Part shown: piece by piece, positions 44,364-56,253 of the stretch
Position numbering within the stretch: position 1 is the first letter of the stretch
Layout: each line of letters starts with the position of its first letter
NCBI GenBank assembly: GCA_032622095.1
Contig: CP136062.1
Coordinates: forward strand, 142,308,351 to 142,372,350
Origin: Siphonodentalium dalli
Lineage: Eukaryota; Mollusca; Scaphopoda; Gadilida; Siphonodentaliidae
Length of the DNA: 64,000 bases
Direction: 5' to 3'
Made by a program: the position numbers and the translations under genes
Notes under the pieces: model-generated
What the model saw: the letters and a program-made list of their open reading frames with translations, nothing else
Databases searched by the model: none
What the model was told of the DNA's origin: nothing

Positions 44364-44582
44364 ATCAACAATAATAGGCCAGTGTTAGAGATAGCTCAGG
44401 TAAGCTGGGAATTTTGCTATGGACTTAATTGTGACCTGAGAGTGAGGGTAAAAGACATGTGAGCCCAAAGGTTGATATCAGTTCTTGAAAAATGGATGGT
44501 TACCATTTTTCAGCACCCACCTATAATAATGCTGAAATGGAAGCAGTATTGGACAGACCCTAGACCCTAGACTCCGAGGAAC

Positions 44583-44799
44583 TACAGCAATACCCTAAAT
44601 AATAAATTATTAAACCACAGCAGAATTATGGGTAACTTTTCAGGATTTAGTAGGAAATATGGCTGGTTGCCATTCATTGGAAAGCTCTCAGTGAGAGCTT
44701 TCCTATGAATGGCAACAAGCCATATTTCCAACTAAATCCTGATAAATTACCCATAATTCTGCTGTGGTTAAGGAGTCGATTATTTAGGGCATTACTGTA
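44583..44799. mobile_element. TA-flanked palindromic MITE (family T), complete
   Basis: The copy runs TA-CAGCAATACCC to GGGCATTACTG-TA. The arms pair around 'AGCTCTCAGTGAGAGCTTTC'. The left terminus is more diverged than the right. Confidence 0.8.
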
Positions 44800-47700
44800 A
44801 GCAGAGTGTTTCCCATGCCTCAACCTGTAACTCTCAAATTGATAGGGTAGTCTCTTTGATGTCTCAGAAATGACACCTCATTACTGCTCTAAGTCCCATG
44901 ACATAAAGAAAAGACATGATGTAGCAGCAATTACTGCCCTGGGTCCCAGCACTCAAAGAAAGGACATGATGTAAGACCAATGATTCCCCATATCTACGAC
45001 AGAAAATAGATTGGTATCATGCCTCACTGAGATGGTTGTCAATATTACTGACATTCATTCATGCTTCACTGATGTAAGTCCAGTCAAAACACAAGAAATA
45101 TGGCCTAACCGAGACAAAATTTATACAGAATTAAAATTATGTTCATGGTGTGCGGGGACCTTTTTCACACCACAAACTGCCACATATTAAAAATCCTCTG
45201 CGAGATCTGTATGCAAAATATGAAAACTGACATTGTTTCTCGCATTACCCATGTGAGTTTTCAGTGGATTTTTTTCAGGGGAAGGTGTAAAAAAACACAC
45301 CCACATTATGTATTCTTGGAATATGGGGCCATTTCATATATCAAAATGATGGGAATGAATTGCTAATTGCATCGTGATAGGGCATAAAGCTGACATCATT
45401 TTGCTATAGAGGTCACATGGGTCAAAATATCAGAATGGGAAATGAACTGATCGCATTCGATAGTATGGTCGTGGTACGCAAAATGATGGGTTAACCAAGT
45501 AGAAATTTTTGGTGTTAAAAGACGCAGGATAGTCTTCAGTATAACATATCTAAAATCGCTTTGGGTAGACTTTATAATCCAAGATGGTGTCAAACAAAAT
45601 TGTCTATATAAATGTATATATATATCAGTTCTCCAAATTAGTCATTATATGATAATTACATTGTGGCATAGGAATTATGTAGTTATACCAGTTCGTGTGA
45701 AATTAGAGCATGGGAGTGAATAGAGTGACAAGGACAGAACGTAATAGAATCACGGCCATAAAATGGCTGTGGAAAATGGCTGCAACTCCAACCCACGACA
45801 AAAGCAACATATTATATAACCACCTAGGAGTAAAATTATGTATATATATACATGTATATATATTATGTATTGGCAATAAACAAGTCTCTTGTTAAATATC
45901 CTTAAAAGTACATCATTAAAACAGATCCATCAGAAGGATTTATTATATACATATATATATACACATGTATTACTAGTGTAATATTATTTATCATTCCATG
46001 TGTGGTTTTTTTTTGGGGGGGGGGGGGGCATGTAAATTGTTATGCATTTCTGAATAAATAGAATAGAAAACCTTGGGAATATCGAACCTTCAACTCTACC
46101 AACCAGTAGGGGGCGGGGGTGGTGGTTGTGACATCCTCATTATTCAGCATTTCCAGTAGATTATAGGAGATGGGGCAGAAAAGCATCAAGCAACTGAAGA
46201 GTTAAAATCACATTCCATTTGCTTGAACCTTGTGATCTGAGACACCCTAAGGTATGAAATGTGATCATGACTTTGAAAATTTGATTTAAAATTGGAATTA
46301 ATAATGCCCCGTTCCGTGTGACATGGAACCGATAGGTCATGTTACTATTTGTCTTTCGAGTGTCAGAAAAAAACTGAGCACTGAGAATAGAATTTACTCA
46401 ACTCTATTGAAAAATGATGGGTTTACGTGACTCAGCTGCGGCAATTAAGATTCCGGGGTGAGATAAAATTCTCAAGGAATTACTGCAACTCTAATCAATT
46501 AAGGGTCACTGACGGGAGTCGTTTCCAGAGCAGAATTGTGGCTCAAAATGACAAACTGCTGTGAGAAGAACGCATCAGTATCTTGCAGTGGGAATATCAA
46601 TTTGCCATCAAATACGACAAGTTAGCCAACAGAAATCTGTCATAGTGATGATCCAATATCTGCTTTCAAAGAAATTTAATTTCTTCCCGTAAGAAGCTAA
46701 GTTGATTGATGCATAACTTGCAGCCGATTGCAGCGGTGGGGACGATCATCTATCAGACGTTGCAGTAATTATGCTTGTTTAAGGTGACTGATAAATGACA
46801 ATCTATGATCCCCTGGGTGTGACATTCAGTGACCCTCACAGTGCGACGTTCAAAATCCTGGTGTATCAAGTTCATCTCTGTTGCTTTTCTGCACTACATG
46901 ATATTTATAGAACCCCCTGGGGTTTGTTAACATGGATTATTATCCTTAAATTCCATTAAGTTATCCCCCATATTTTTTCTGGGGGTTATTGAGTCCCCAT
47001 TCCCACTGACAATCCAGACCAATCTTCATTGATATATAGCCTATAATTATGCTCCAGATCTGTGGAGGAGCTCTCGGGAATATAGCCAAGGACAATGTCT
47101 GTCTGCTTCAACACATCAGGTTCAACTTGAGTGTGGCTAATGCAATTTGATTTTCATTGTTTGCTGATAAACCAACAGTTCACGTTATGGGTTGCCAAAT
47201 CAGGCAATGGCAGATTTTTTTCTCGAAAATAGCCAAAGTAAATTGCATTTTATACCCATTATTTTACCAACAATCAGCTCTTTGAATACCAAGTTATCAC
47301 TAAAACCCTTACAGTGGTTTTTCAATTTGGCCAGTTTCTGAAAATTGGCCAAACAAAATCAGAAATGGCCAGAATTTCTTAGCCAAAAAAATTGTTTGGT
47401 CAGAAAATGATCTCAGTGTTCCTGATAAAGAGACCCTCGAGCCGTAGTACATACATGTAACTTGACCCACACAAGTGAAGAGAGATAACTGTATTTACTC
47501 TCGCTGGAATATTTCGCATAGTATTGATTATATTAGCCAGCATTGTGAATATGAAGAATACACATTCCAATCAAAGAAAATTAAATCTGGTTGGGGTTAC
47601 AAGTCAGAAATAATAGGGTTGGTCTTATATTTTATCTGCAATATTGAGAGCAGCATAATTTTGATTGCCTTGATATAAATTTTAATAAACACAATGGTTT

Positions 47701-47860
47701 CAAAGAAAAATCTACCCATTGAAACATTAAGGGCATTGCTAGGGCGTGACAAAATACGCCCTTTAGCCATTTTGAATTGTACTACTGCAAAATAATATAA
47801 TACGTTGAGCTTACAAAGAACATCTGATATACCCCTAATTTCAATGCCAAAATGCAGTCT
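44800..47860. other. No gene recognised
   Basis: There are short local duplications (AAAGACATGATGTA twice, 44905-44970), AT dinucleotide runs near 45615 and 45940-45975, and a poly-G run at 46013-46028. Positions 46180-47160 are comparatively complex sequence without ORFs and may be ordinary intron or intergenic DNA. No splice-flanked exon was recognised. Confidence 0.4.
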
Positions 47861-47869
47861 AAATTCTAA

Positions 47870-48150
47870 GTTGAAAAATGGTCATAACTCATGTGAAAAT
47901 AATTGGGACAGAACCTATATTTTTGAACTTGGCCTGTAGTTTCAGCTGGGAAACACACATACCAGCTTTGGCTGAGATAAAATAATCCCAAAAAATTGAC
48001 AAGAAAATGACAGAATATGGGCTTGGACAAAAGATGTGTCCCAGGATATACGATTCTATGTAAAAAAAAGGGCAATAACTCCGCAAAAATGAGTCCGACT
48101 GAACTCAAATTCATAGGAGGGCAGGTTTGCATTACTATAGTCCTCCGACG
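47870..48150 (+). repeat. Interspersed repeat copy (GGTCATAACTC type)
   Basis: 'AAATGGTCATAACTCATGTGAAAAT', 'GGGACAGAACC', 'AACTTGGCCTGTA' and 'GGCAATAACTCCGCAAAAATGAGTC' appear in the order usual for this family. Confidence 0.6.
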
Positions 48151-48706
48151 GAATGTTGAGGGACAATTAGGAATCACTATATATGGAAGTTGTAAACCAC
48201 ACTCGCTGACCTCCAAACCTCCAAGAAAAACCATTATTATAAGACTTTTACAGCAAATATAATGAAATCATGATTGGCATTGTTATGAGAATTGATTGGT
48301 TATAAAGTAAATTTGGATAGCTAAATAGACTTTTGGTGAAATTCAGTTGTTGTTGCTGGATTATATGGGGACCATCAAATCGGATTATGTACATGTATCT
48401 TTAAAGACTATATAATATTATATGCATTATCATATTGATACACAAGACTTGCACGTTATCAAACTTAATTGAGCATAAAAAATCCTGATTTCAAATTTCC
48501 AAACAGATGCAACATGAATAAAGGATCTTTGTGTTTAACTGAATCCTTAAACATAAGATTCTTGGTTGTTCTGTTCTTGATAATCCACAAGTTGTAGTTG
48601 TGGTGATAGTTTTTATCGCTTCAGACAGTCTTTTTTATCTGGAGCATATATGAGTATAATAAATAATTATGTTCTAACTCGTTTGAAGCTCGACCGAACA
48701 TAAAAG

Positions 48707-48809
48707 TACAGTAATGCCCTAAATAATCGATTCCTTAACCGTAGCAGAATTATCGGTAATTTTTCATGATTTAGTCGGAAATATGGCTTGTTGCCATTCA
48801 TCGGAAAGT
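48707..48809 (+). mobile_element. Half copy of TA MITE (family T)
   Basis: Only the left arm is present, from TA-CAGTAATGCCC to 'TTGCCATTCATCGGAAAG', then unrelated sequence. A second half copy with nearly the same breakpoint lies at 57906-58014. Confidence 0.75.
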
Positions 48810-49543
48810 CAGAGAGCAATCTGTCGTAAAAAAAAATTTGGTTGGAATGGCAGATCTGGGGTTAAACAGAATAATGGCAAAAAAGGGTCCATTGAGCACA
48901 GTATGTTACTGGTACAGCGTAACCCTTTGATTTAAAAGCGCCAAAACTACAACGTAATGTTTGGTGTGAAGTCAAATAGTGACGTTATATACAGTGTAAT
49001 ACACAAAAATGAAAATGTCGGTAACATCAAAGAATGCCAGACTGCTGAGTATGGATATTTTGTGCATTTCCGTGGATGAAACTACTCATGCTGAGATATC
49101 CCGTGATATTGTATTACATAAAAGAATGTCGAAGTGCTGAGTAGGGCAATTTTTGTGCACGGGATGTCCGTGGATGAAACTATACTCATGTTCGGAGAAC
49201 CCGTGCTATCTATCGTATTACATAATTTGATAAAAGAATGCTGAACATGCATCGAGGATAAATGCAAAACATATTCCCAATATGGAGATAAAGTAAAAGA
49301 ACAGTCAATAACAGTTTTGTTATCCCACCTGGAGCCCCCGGCACAAACAATGATGCACATGTTCACATTTCCCAGGCAAAACTCAATTATATTTCATAAC
49401 ACGTTGGCTAAAACTCTGTTCCATAGCAGTGGTCCTAACTATAGTTAGCAGTGGTCCTAACTATAGTTGTTGGACTAATGCAGACTATTGAACAAGCTGC
49501 ACATTCTGAGTTTGAACGATTTCGCAACCATTCATATTATGCT

Positions 49544-50040
49544 AAATGGGAATAAAATAAAGTAACACCATTTAAGACTCATTTGAGTTTTTAAAAAACA
49601 CGAGCTTTCGGCTATCTAGTAGCCTTTATAAAGTATGAAGTGAACAAATAGTGAAAAGTCGTTGACGTTGAAAGTGTCCCTCACGATGACGTGCATAACA
49701 AGAGTGACGGAAAGCGTCTACGTCGCGGCTGCTCCCGAGTGCCGAATTCCCCGGAAATTATGCAGTACAGCGTAATGTGAGAGAAAACCATAGTCCCAGT
49801 TTAACCCTTTCCGGATGGTATCCATATAGGTTATCAATTTCAACTCTACTGTTTTCCTTGCTCTCAGTCGTTTCAATCCTGCTCTGAGAACTCTGACCTC
49901 GAGGTCTTCCTCTGAACGACTTTTCACTATTTGTTCACTTCATACATGTACTTGATAAAGGCTACTAGATAGCCGAAAGCTCGTGTTTTTAAAAAACTCA
50001 AATGAGTCTTAAATGGTGTTACTTTATTTTATTCCCATTT
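49544..50040 (-). mobile_element. Penelope-like retroelement remnant with inverted terminal segments
   Basis: Arms 49544-49664 and 49917-50040 are inverted copies over about 120 bp, nearly identical apart from an indel of under 10 bp (ATAAAGTATG versus TCAAGTACATGTATG). In the direction of the ORF each arm reads AAAGGCTACTAGATAGCC, GAAAGCTCGTG, then AAATGAGTCTTAAATGG. The right arm also has TTGATAAAGG before the stem, resembling a hammerhead core with substitutions. The 253 bp between the arms holds most of a 69-codon minus-strand ORF like the C-terminal tail of Penelope-like proteins. Such elements are commonly 5'-truncated with an inverted partial repeat ahead of them. Confidence 0.45.
49718..49927 (-). 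pseudogene. C-terminal fragment of Penelope-like ORF
   Basis: The 69-codon fragment contains EDLEVRVLRAGLKRLRARK, then ELKLITYMDTIRKGLNWDYG and FLSHY. The 'LIT..DT...GLN.D.G' pattern resembles the region after the GIY-YIG endonuclease in Penelope-like elements. Reverse transcriptase and endonuclease are absent, so it is a 5'-truncated relic. The family assignment rests on pattern memory only. Confidence 0.4.
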
Positions 50041-50639
50041 ATTATTGACACAGACTCATACGGCATATACTTCAATAATGTCATATTATGCTGTTATAGA
50101 TATATATAGATAATTCCTGTAGTATGACGTTTTACAATTGACAGAATATATACTTTTGGTTTCATTTTTATGGAAACTACCTGTTGAAATTCTCAGAAGG
50201 TCAATGCATAGACGCTTTTTAGTGTTTAATTATACCTGTCAGAATCTTATAAATTTGTAAACACTATAACTTGTACCGTATACAGCTTGTTCATTTATTT
50301 AGTCTTCAATCAGCCTGTGGTCTCACATACGTAATTTCATGATTATGAATGTTCTGGGTACCATGAACAGAAATACTGCACCCACGGAAATGATCAACTT
50401 GCGGAATATATGTAGCTTTGGATTGCTTTGTGAGCATCTCAGGTGCAAGGAAATGACTACTTTTCAGTGACAAATACTAAAATTTTCTCCCGACAGAACA
50501 AACCATGGGCGCCCAGTCGTGTTATGTGTTTTCCCAATACGGACTCATTTATTTTCCACTGGTGGAATTCTGTGAAGGAGATTCCTGCATATATTTTTTA
50601 TGTAACCTTAGTGGATGCTAGCTTCTTGATATGCCACTG

Positions 50640-50935
50640 CATCCACCTGTAATTTTGCTTCTCCTGTTTCTGCGACTCTCCTGTTTGTTTCGTTCCAGGG
50701 TCTGTCAGACTCAACTCAGCCTTGAAATTTTATTTAATCTCTTGGTCCGAACAGCAGGAATCCAGTTTGTTTTTGAATGTGTTCATATCGTCTGCATAGA
50801 CTACTTTTTCGGTTATTTAATTCCATGGCTCCACCACCCTAAGACTGAATGAGTATTTTCTCACTTCCCTGTTTGCTTCTTCCAGAGAAAGTTTGTAATT
50901 ATGCTATCTGGTTCTGAGTTTGGTGCTTCTTTTCA
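50640..50935 (-). pseudogene. 3' end of a non-LTR (LINE) reverse transcriptase, decayed
   Basis: Read on the minus strand, the segment gives KLSLEEANREVRKYSFSLRV, then VEPWN with a stop, ITEKVVYADDMNTFKNKLDS and CCSDQEIK. This is the familiar C-terminal sequence of LINE ORF2 proteins (pattern R.NSFS.RVV..WN.LP..VV.A..VN.FK..LD). The in-frame stop after WN shows it is dead. Only the 3' tail is present, as expected of 5' truncation during target-primed reverse transcription. The 5' limit and target duplication were not identified. Confidence 0.75.
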
Positions 50936-50936
50936 G

Positions 50937-51073
50937 TACAGTAATGGCCTAAATAATCGACTCCTTAACCACAGCAGAATTATGGGTAACTTTTCAGGAT
51001 TTAGTCGGAAATATGGCTAGTTGCCATTCATCATAAAGCTCTCACCGAGTCGATTATTTAGAGCATTACTGTA
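50937..51073. mobile_element. TA-flanked MITE (family T), right arm deleted
   Basis: The left arm is complete from TA-CAGTAATGGCC to 'AAGCTCTCACCGAG', then jumps to the right terminus 'TCGATTATTTAGAGCATTACTG-TA'. The same deletion architecture is seen at 26475-26605, with a different junction. Confidence 0.75.
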
Positions 51074-51389
51074 TGTGTTAGATATCATGATTCATTCTTT
51101 CATGTCTCATCTTCTTCTTCTGCAGTGTTGGAATTTTGAGCTTCTTTAATTTTTCTTCTTACAGTAAAGTAGCGTTCACAGGAGTCGTTGCGTATGTTGC
51201 GTTGAAATTGGATCACAGACAATAACACCAATGCGTTCAGGGGGCTGCAATGAGTCAGTTACATGTACATTCTGTCCGTTAATGCCCACAACTGAAAGCT
51301 TCTATTTTCAACGCGTGCATCATGACATGTCTTGTTTTCAATCAATAAAAGATGGGTCCCATCTGTATGACATCGCCTTTTGACATTAT

Positions 51390-53080
51390 GACATCAAATC
51401 CACATTACGGAACATAAATGACATGATTAACACTCTTTATCTTGACCTTATTGGGACAAAGAACGCTCTTTATCTGTGTGCAGTCACATATCGAACAAAA
51501 TGATGTGAACGCTCTTTATGTTTCACCGAATGACAAGTACACTCTTTATAGTGTATTTCGATCGGCCCTGCAGGTATTAAAATGTGGGATGGGTCCGGAT
51601 TTCGCCCGGTGTCGCTTATGACGTTGATGTCATATCCGCATGGGCAAAATGGTTTCCCCAGGAAACTACTTGCCGGATTGCACTGAAATTTGGCATGGGC
51701 TCTCCGGGTAAAATGAGCTTTGTCTGGACTCCACCCGAAGTCATGTTTTGATGTCATATCTGCAAGGGCAAAATGGTTTCTTGAGAACTACTTGGCGGAT
51801 CCCACTGAAATTTGATATGAGCGTGTATTTTGGTCCTCCGGGTAACATAGGTTGTGTCTCGACAACGCCGTTAATTTCTACCTTATCAGAACAATGTACC
51901 GTAACAATAAACACTCTTTAATATTCCCTCCGGGTAACATAGGTTGTGTCTCGACAACGCCTTTAATTTCTACCTTATCAGAACAATGTACCGTAACAAT
52001 AAACACTCTTTAATATTCCCGTGCAATGTCAGGTACATCCCCAAATCTAATCTATAAATGCAAATGTGTGTCTCTATGTATGTTCCTTATAGCGGCAGTC
52101 GGGATCCCGTCTCTGACGTCGCCTTTTGATGTTAAGACATCATATGGCCAGATCACACTGAAATTTGGTATGGGCATATATTTCGGCTCTCGGGGTAACA
52201 TGAGCTTGGTCCAGACTCCACCGACACATGTATACATTTTGAAGTTATGACATCATATCCGCATGGGCAAAATGGTTTCTCTTGTATTTTGGCTGCCGCC
52301 CTCTGGGTAACGTGGACTGGGTCCCGATTCCCTAACGTTGCATATTGACGTTATGACATCAGATCCGCACGGGCATTACGGTTCTCAGGAACTGCTGGGC
52401 GGGTCTCACTGAAATTTGGTGTGACTATGTATTTCGGCCCTTCGGGTAACATGGTCTAGGTCTCAACTCTGCCCAATATCACCTTTATTTTCTACCTTAT
52501 CAGAACAAAGTACCATAACAATAACAACTACTTAATATTCTCATGCAACACCAGGTAGATCCGTGCTCTCTACATGTATGTATGTTCGTTATACATGTAG
52601 CTGTCCTCATTTCTGCAATGAAATTTGGCACGGTTATGTATTTCGGCACTCCGTGTAACATGGTCTAGGTCTCTTCTCCGTCCGACATCGCCTTTTGACG
52701 TTATGACGTAATATCAGCATGGGCAAAAAGATTTCTCACTGCCATGGAATTAATGGCAGGATCTTACTGAAATTTGGAATAGGAGCTTATTTCTCGGCTC
52801 GCCGGGTAACGTGGGATGGGGTCCGGACTCCACCCGACATCAAATTTTGACATTATGTTGTCATATCCGCATGGGCAAAACAGTTTCTCTGGAAACACTG
52901 TCCTGACTGCATTGAAATTTGGAATGGTCGTGTATTGCCTCTGGGTAACATGTACTGGGTAATGATTCCCTAACATCACGTTGTGACGTTATGACATCAT
53001 ATTCGCATGGGCATCGTGGTTCTCAGAAACTACTGGGCGGATCTCACTGAAATTTGGTGTGGTCATGTATTTACTACTAG
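51390..53080 (+). repeat. Degenerate array of TGACGTTATGACATCATATCC units
   Basis: Variants of 'GACGTTATGACATCATATCC' followed by 'GCATGGGCAAAATGGTTTCT', 'CACTGAAATTTGG' and 'CCGGGTAACATG' recur about nine times, spaced from about 110 to 350 bp. Spacing and sequence are irregular, so this is an old, rearranged array. 'GCTCTTTAT' words (51432-51545, 51911, 52003) recur again at 56409-56580. ORFs here are repeat-derived. Confidence 0.7.
51836..52019 (+). repeat. Recent 92-bp tandem duplication
   Basis: Units 51836-51927 and 51928-52019 start CTCCGGGTAACATAGG and end ACTCTTTAATATTCC. By eye they differ by one base (GCCG versus GCCT), so the duplication is young relative to the surrounding array. 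Confidence 0.9.
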
Positions 53081-54330
53081 TTCAAGAATGACAACTCCAT
53101 TTACAGTCAATTGAATTCTGGTGGAGTGGGTGATTGAAAATACAGTGGAGCGGATGGCATGATGTCAGGACATTAGAAACCTCATGAGAGTGAAGCTGTA
53201 AAAAATTTAGAATTTCGTTGACAACTGATTATCTGGCTGTCAGATGTTTTACTCCAAGTGCTGAAATCAATTAGTCCTTGAAGCCTCTCTAACAGAATTA
53301 GCAGATTAGCTCCTCATTGCATGCAGTCAATTAACACTAACTATAATGATTCAATAGCTTCACGAATACCCTGGGTGTCAGCTTTTATTAAACATGATCC
53401 AGCTGATTTATAATTATTGTGTTGCAGTCCTTCCCACAAGGAAAACGCAACAAGAGCACTTATTTGCTCTCACAATTCAGAAGACTGGCGTAATTAAGCC
53501 CGTAATATAATTGTAAGTTGGGTTTTTGTCAAACCAAATATCATTGTGGGATAGACCTATGTCCAGATACACTTTCACATGCTCATAATTTAATTGAGAT
53601 GGGAAAGGTTCTAAATATTCCTTCAAATAGTTCAATATTGAATCAACGATTGCAGTGACCATGAACATTTTGACAAGCGGGACAAATGGAAATTTTAGCA
53701 CCATGAATTAAAAAATGCGAGTGCATATCGCTCCTGTCTCTGGGAACAAGCCTAAAAATAATTTTTCTTTGACTGTCTGACATTTTGTCAGGCACCAAAC
53801 AGATATGGTCTGACATTTCAAAATGAGGCCTGACATGTCTTTTTTTATCACACGAAATAATACCAAGTAAAACTAATAATGATGTATTATCCCCCCATTT
53901 ATGTTCCTCTTCTCGATTGTCACTTTTTTACTATAAATAATGCAAATCTGCCCACCCTGGCCACAACATCAAACATGCTTGCCAATTTTATGCACAATTC
54001 TAAGGTTATAGAAATCTCCAAATACTCTGATCCCAGCGCTGTTACTAGTACCATGTAAGGACGGGCAGGCCTATCATTATGAACATATGACTGTATGGAA
54101 CGCAGGACAGTAGTATGTTATAATTCAACTGGGAGGAAACACTTGTTCCATACATTTTCCAATTCCAATATTTTGTAGACATCCAAGTTCTAATAATCAT
54201 ACATCTGAAAAACCCAGATTTTGCCAAAACAAATAATTAAAAACTACTGTCCAATAGAATAAATTTCATTTAAAGGATTTATTCGGTCTAGAAACTACCA
54301 AGTGCAATCAGAAAGCCCTCCCTGTTGTGA
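53081..54330. other. No gene recognised
   Basis: Ordinary AT-rich sequence. 'TGTCTGACATTTTGTCAGGC' near 53774 resembles phrases near 57745-57830 ('TATGTCAGACAG', 'GCCTGACAAC'), suggesting a dispersed repeat of uncertain limits. No exon was identified. Confidence 0.35.
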
Positions 54331-54339
54331 CTAAAATGA

Positions 54340-54560
54340 CCCAATTCCCATTCCGATCGCATAATAAATAAGCTGAAAAATTAATAAATAATACCATAAC
54401 CGATATTCAGAGATTTCCATGACTAAACTACGAATGATGTAGTTGTGGGCGAACAAATTAAAAACACAGATTCGGAGCCGGAGTTTATATTGTGCCAACT
54501 ATGATTACGTAATCATAGTCAGCCGATACTAAAATGCGGAATCTGTGTGCGCGCGCGGTG
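54340..54560. repeat. Dispersed repeat shared with 21460-21715
   Basis: Same phrases in the same order as the 21.5-kb copy. This copy has additional sequence around 'GATATTCAGAGATTTCCAT'. Confidence 0.65.
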
Positions 54561-54873
54561 TATGTATAGATTGCATGGCTATGCGATGAGTTCTTTCAGT
54601 AAATCAAGATAGCGTGGTTCACTTTGGAAGTCATTATCGTATAGCAGACCATATATAAAGTTATAGTAGCGCATCTGATAGTCGTTTTGCAGCAATTGGT
54701 GACATGCCGTCGCGTGGTTTGTTGAATCAATGTTACTATAGTGCTAAATTTGATAGTCATTCAGCGACTTTTCATCATGCAGTGTCAACGGGCGAAATTG
54801 TTTACACTATAAAATGGACCAAAAGTGGGTGGTAATGGCAACAGACGATCGCATCAACGATCTCATAAGAAGC

Positions 54874-56253
54874 TCCTAAATCAGGGGGGGCCGAATTTTT
54901 TTTACGAGACGTGAGGTAGGGGGAGGTGGGTGGGTACCTGAGGCCGGAAACAGTTTTTGACCACTTTTTTTTGCATTTTTTTTTCATTGACATATTTTCA
55001 ACTGTTTTATACATATTTGTTTATATGTTGTGGCTTGTTGCAATATGAGAAGCACTAATACATTCAATATTGATATAATTACCCCCATAAGTTGATATAA
55101 AATGGAAAAATAGTGAATATTGTGGGGGTGGGTCCCAAAATTTTCATTGATTTATTTTGCGTGCAAATTTTTTTTATTGTGTCTGTTTCAGCTTGCTTGG
55201 CAGTTTTTATATTGAAAATTGTCTAGTTCACGGTGTAGTTCAATAAAAAAATACTTCAGATAGCTCTAGGGTAGGGTGAACTTAATACAGCCTGACAATA
55301 TCCGCTAACAACTCATGACAGAATATTACAATAATTCTTATACTTCATGACAGTCTCTTTACTCATACAGTTAGCTGATGCATGAGTGTAATGTATGAAA
55401 TAATGTATCAGAATATTAATGTATAGTTAATAATATATAGTAGACACAGGTAGACATATAATAGTAAATCAAGAGTACAGCTGGTATACGGTACTGTAAA
55501 CAGAAGACCAAATTGGAGTTATCTTCCCTACACCAACACAATGACGTTACGCTTACTGTGACCTCGTCTCCACGGTCACGTCACTAAAGTGCACATCCGT
55601 GTATATGGATTTCGCACTAAATTGACCATCCACGTTCAAACTCAAAGGGTTGAACATTATTTTAGGCCTAGCCAATCCTAAGTCGTAATGCGAGGTCGGG
55701 TCGGTGGTCATGCAGGCATACATAAAAGCTAATTCGTACACTGGTTCATATGCACATTTTCCTTTTTGGTATTACTATAGGCTCTAGGTTGATGTCTGAA
55801 AAAAAGTTAAATTTAATTTTGTGTAATTGTTTATTCTATTATAGGCCCTAACACTGGCCCTAGTTATTTTTTGTAGTCATTCCAGGGGATTCAACATATT
55901 TTTCATCTACTCACACAGATGAATAGGCTGGGTAATAAATTTACCAATATAATCACATCATATTCTACCTTTGTTCGATTGCTTAGAGTTCAATTTTGCA
56001 CATGTTTGTAACAGGAAGTCAGCTGAGGAAGTAACATTTAATTTGGTCTTTCAAAGAATGGACCAATATAGAGCGGTTGGTCGTTACAGAGGGGACCAAT
56101 ATAAAGTTTTGGGGTTTTGGGGGGTGGGTGTCTAAAATTTTATGAAAAAAAAATGCAAGAAAGGGTGGGTGGGTGTAAAAAAAATGGCAATGTAAAAAAA
56201 ACACCCCCACGTCTCGCAACTTTTTTACGGCCCCCCCCTGCCTAAATGTTATA
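54874..56253. mobile_element. 1.4-kb element with GGGGGGGCCG terminal inverted repeats
   Basis: The left end 'CCTAAATCAGGGGGGGCCG', then TTTTTTTACGAGACGTG, is the inverse of the right end CACGTCTCGCAAC, TTTTTTACGG, CCCCCCCCTGCCTAAAT. Subterminal G-rich/A-rich text (GGTGGGTGGGT, AAAAAAATGCAA) also pairs. No transposase was recognised inside. The target duplication is not resolved. Confidence 0.6.
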
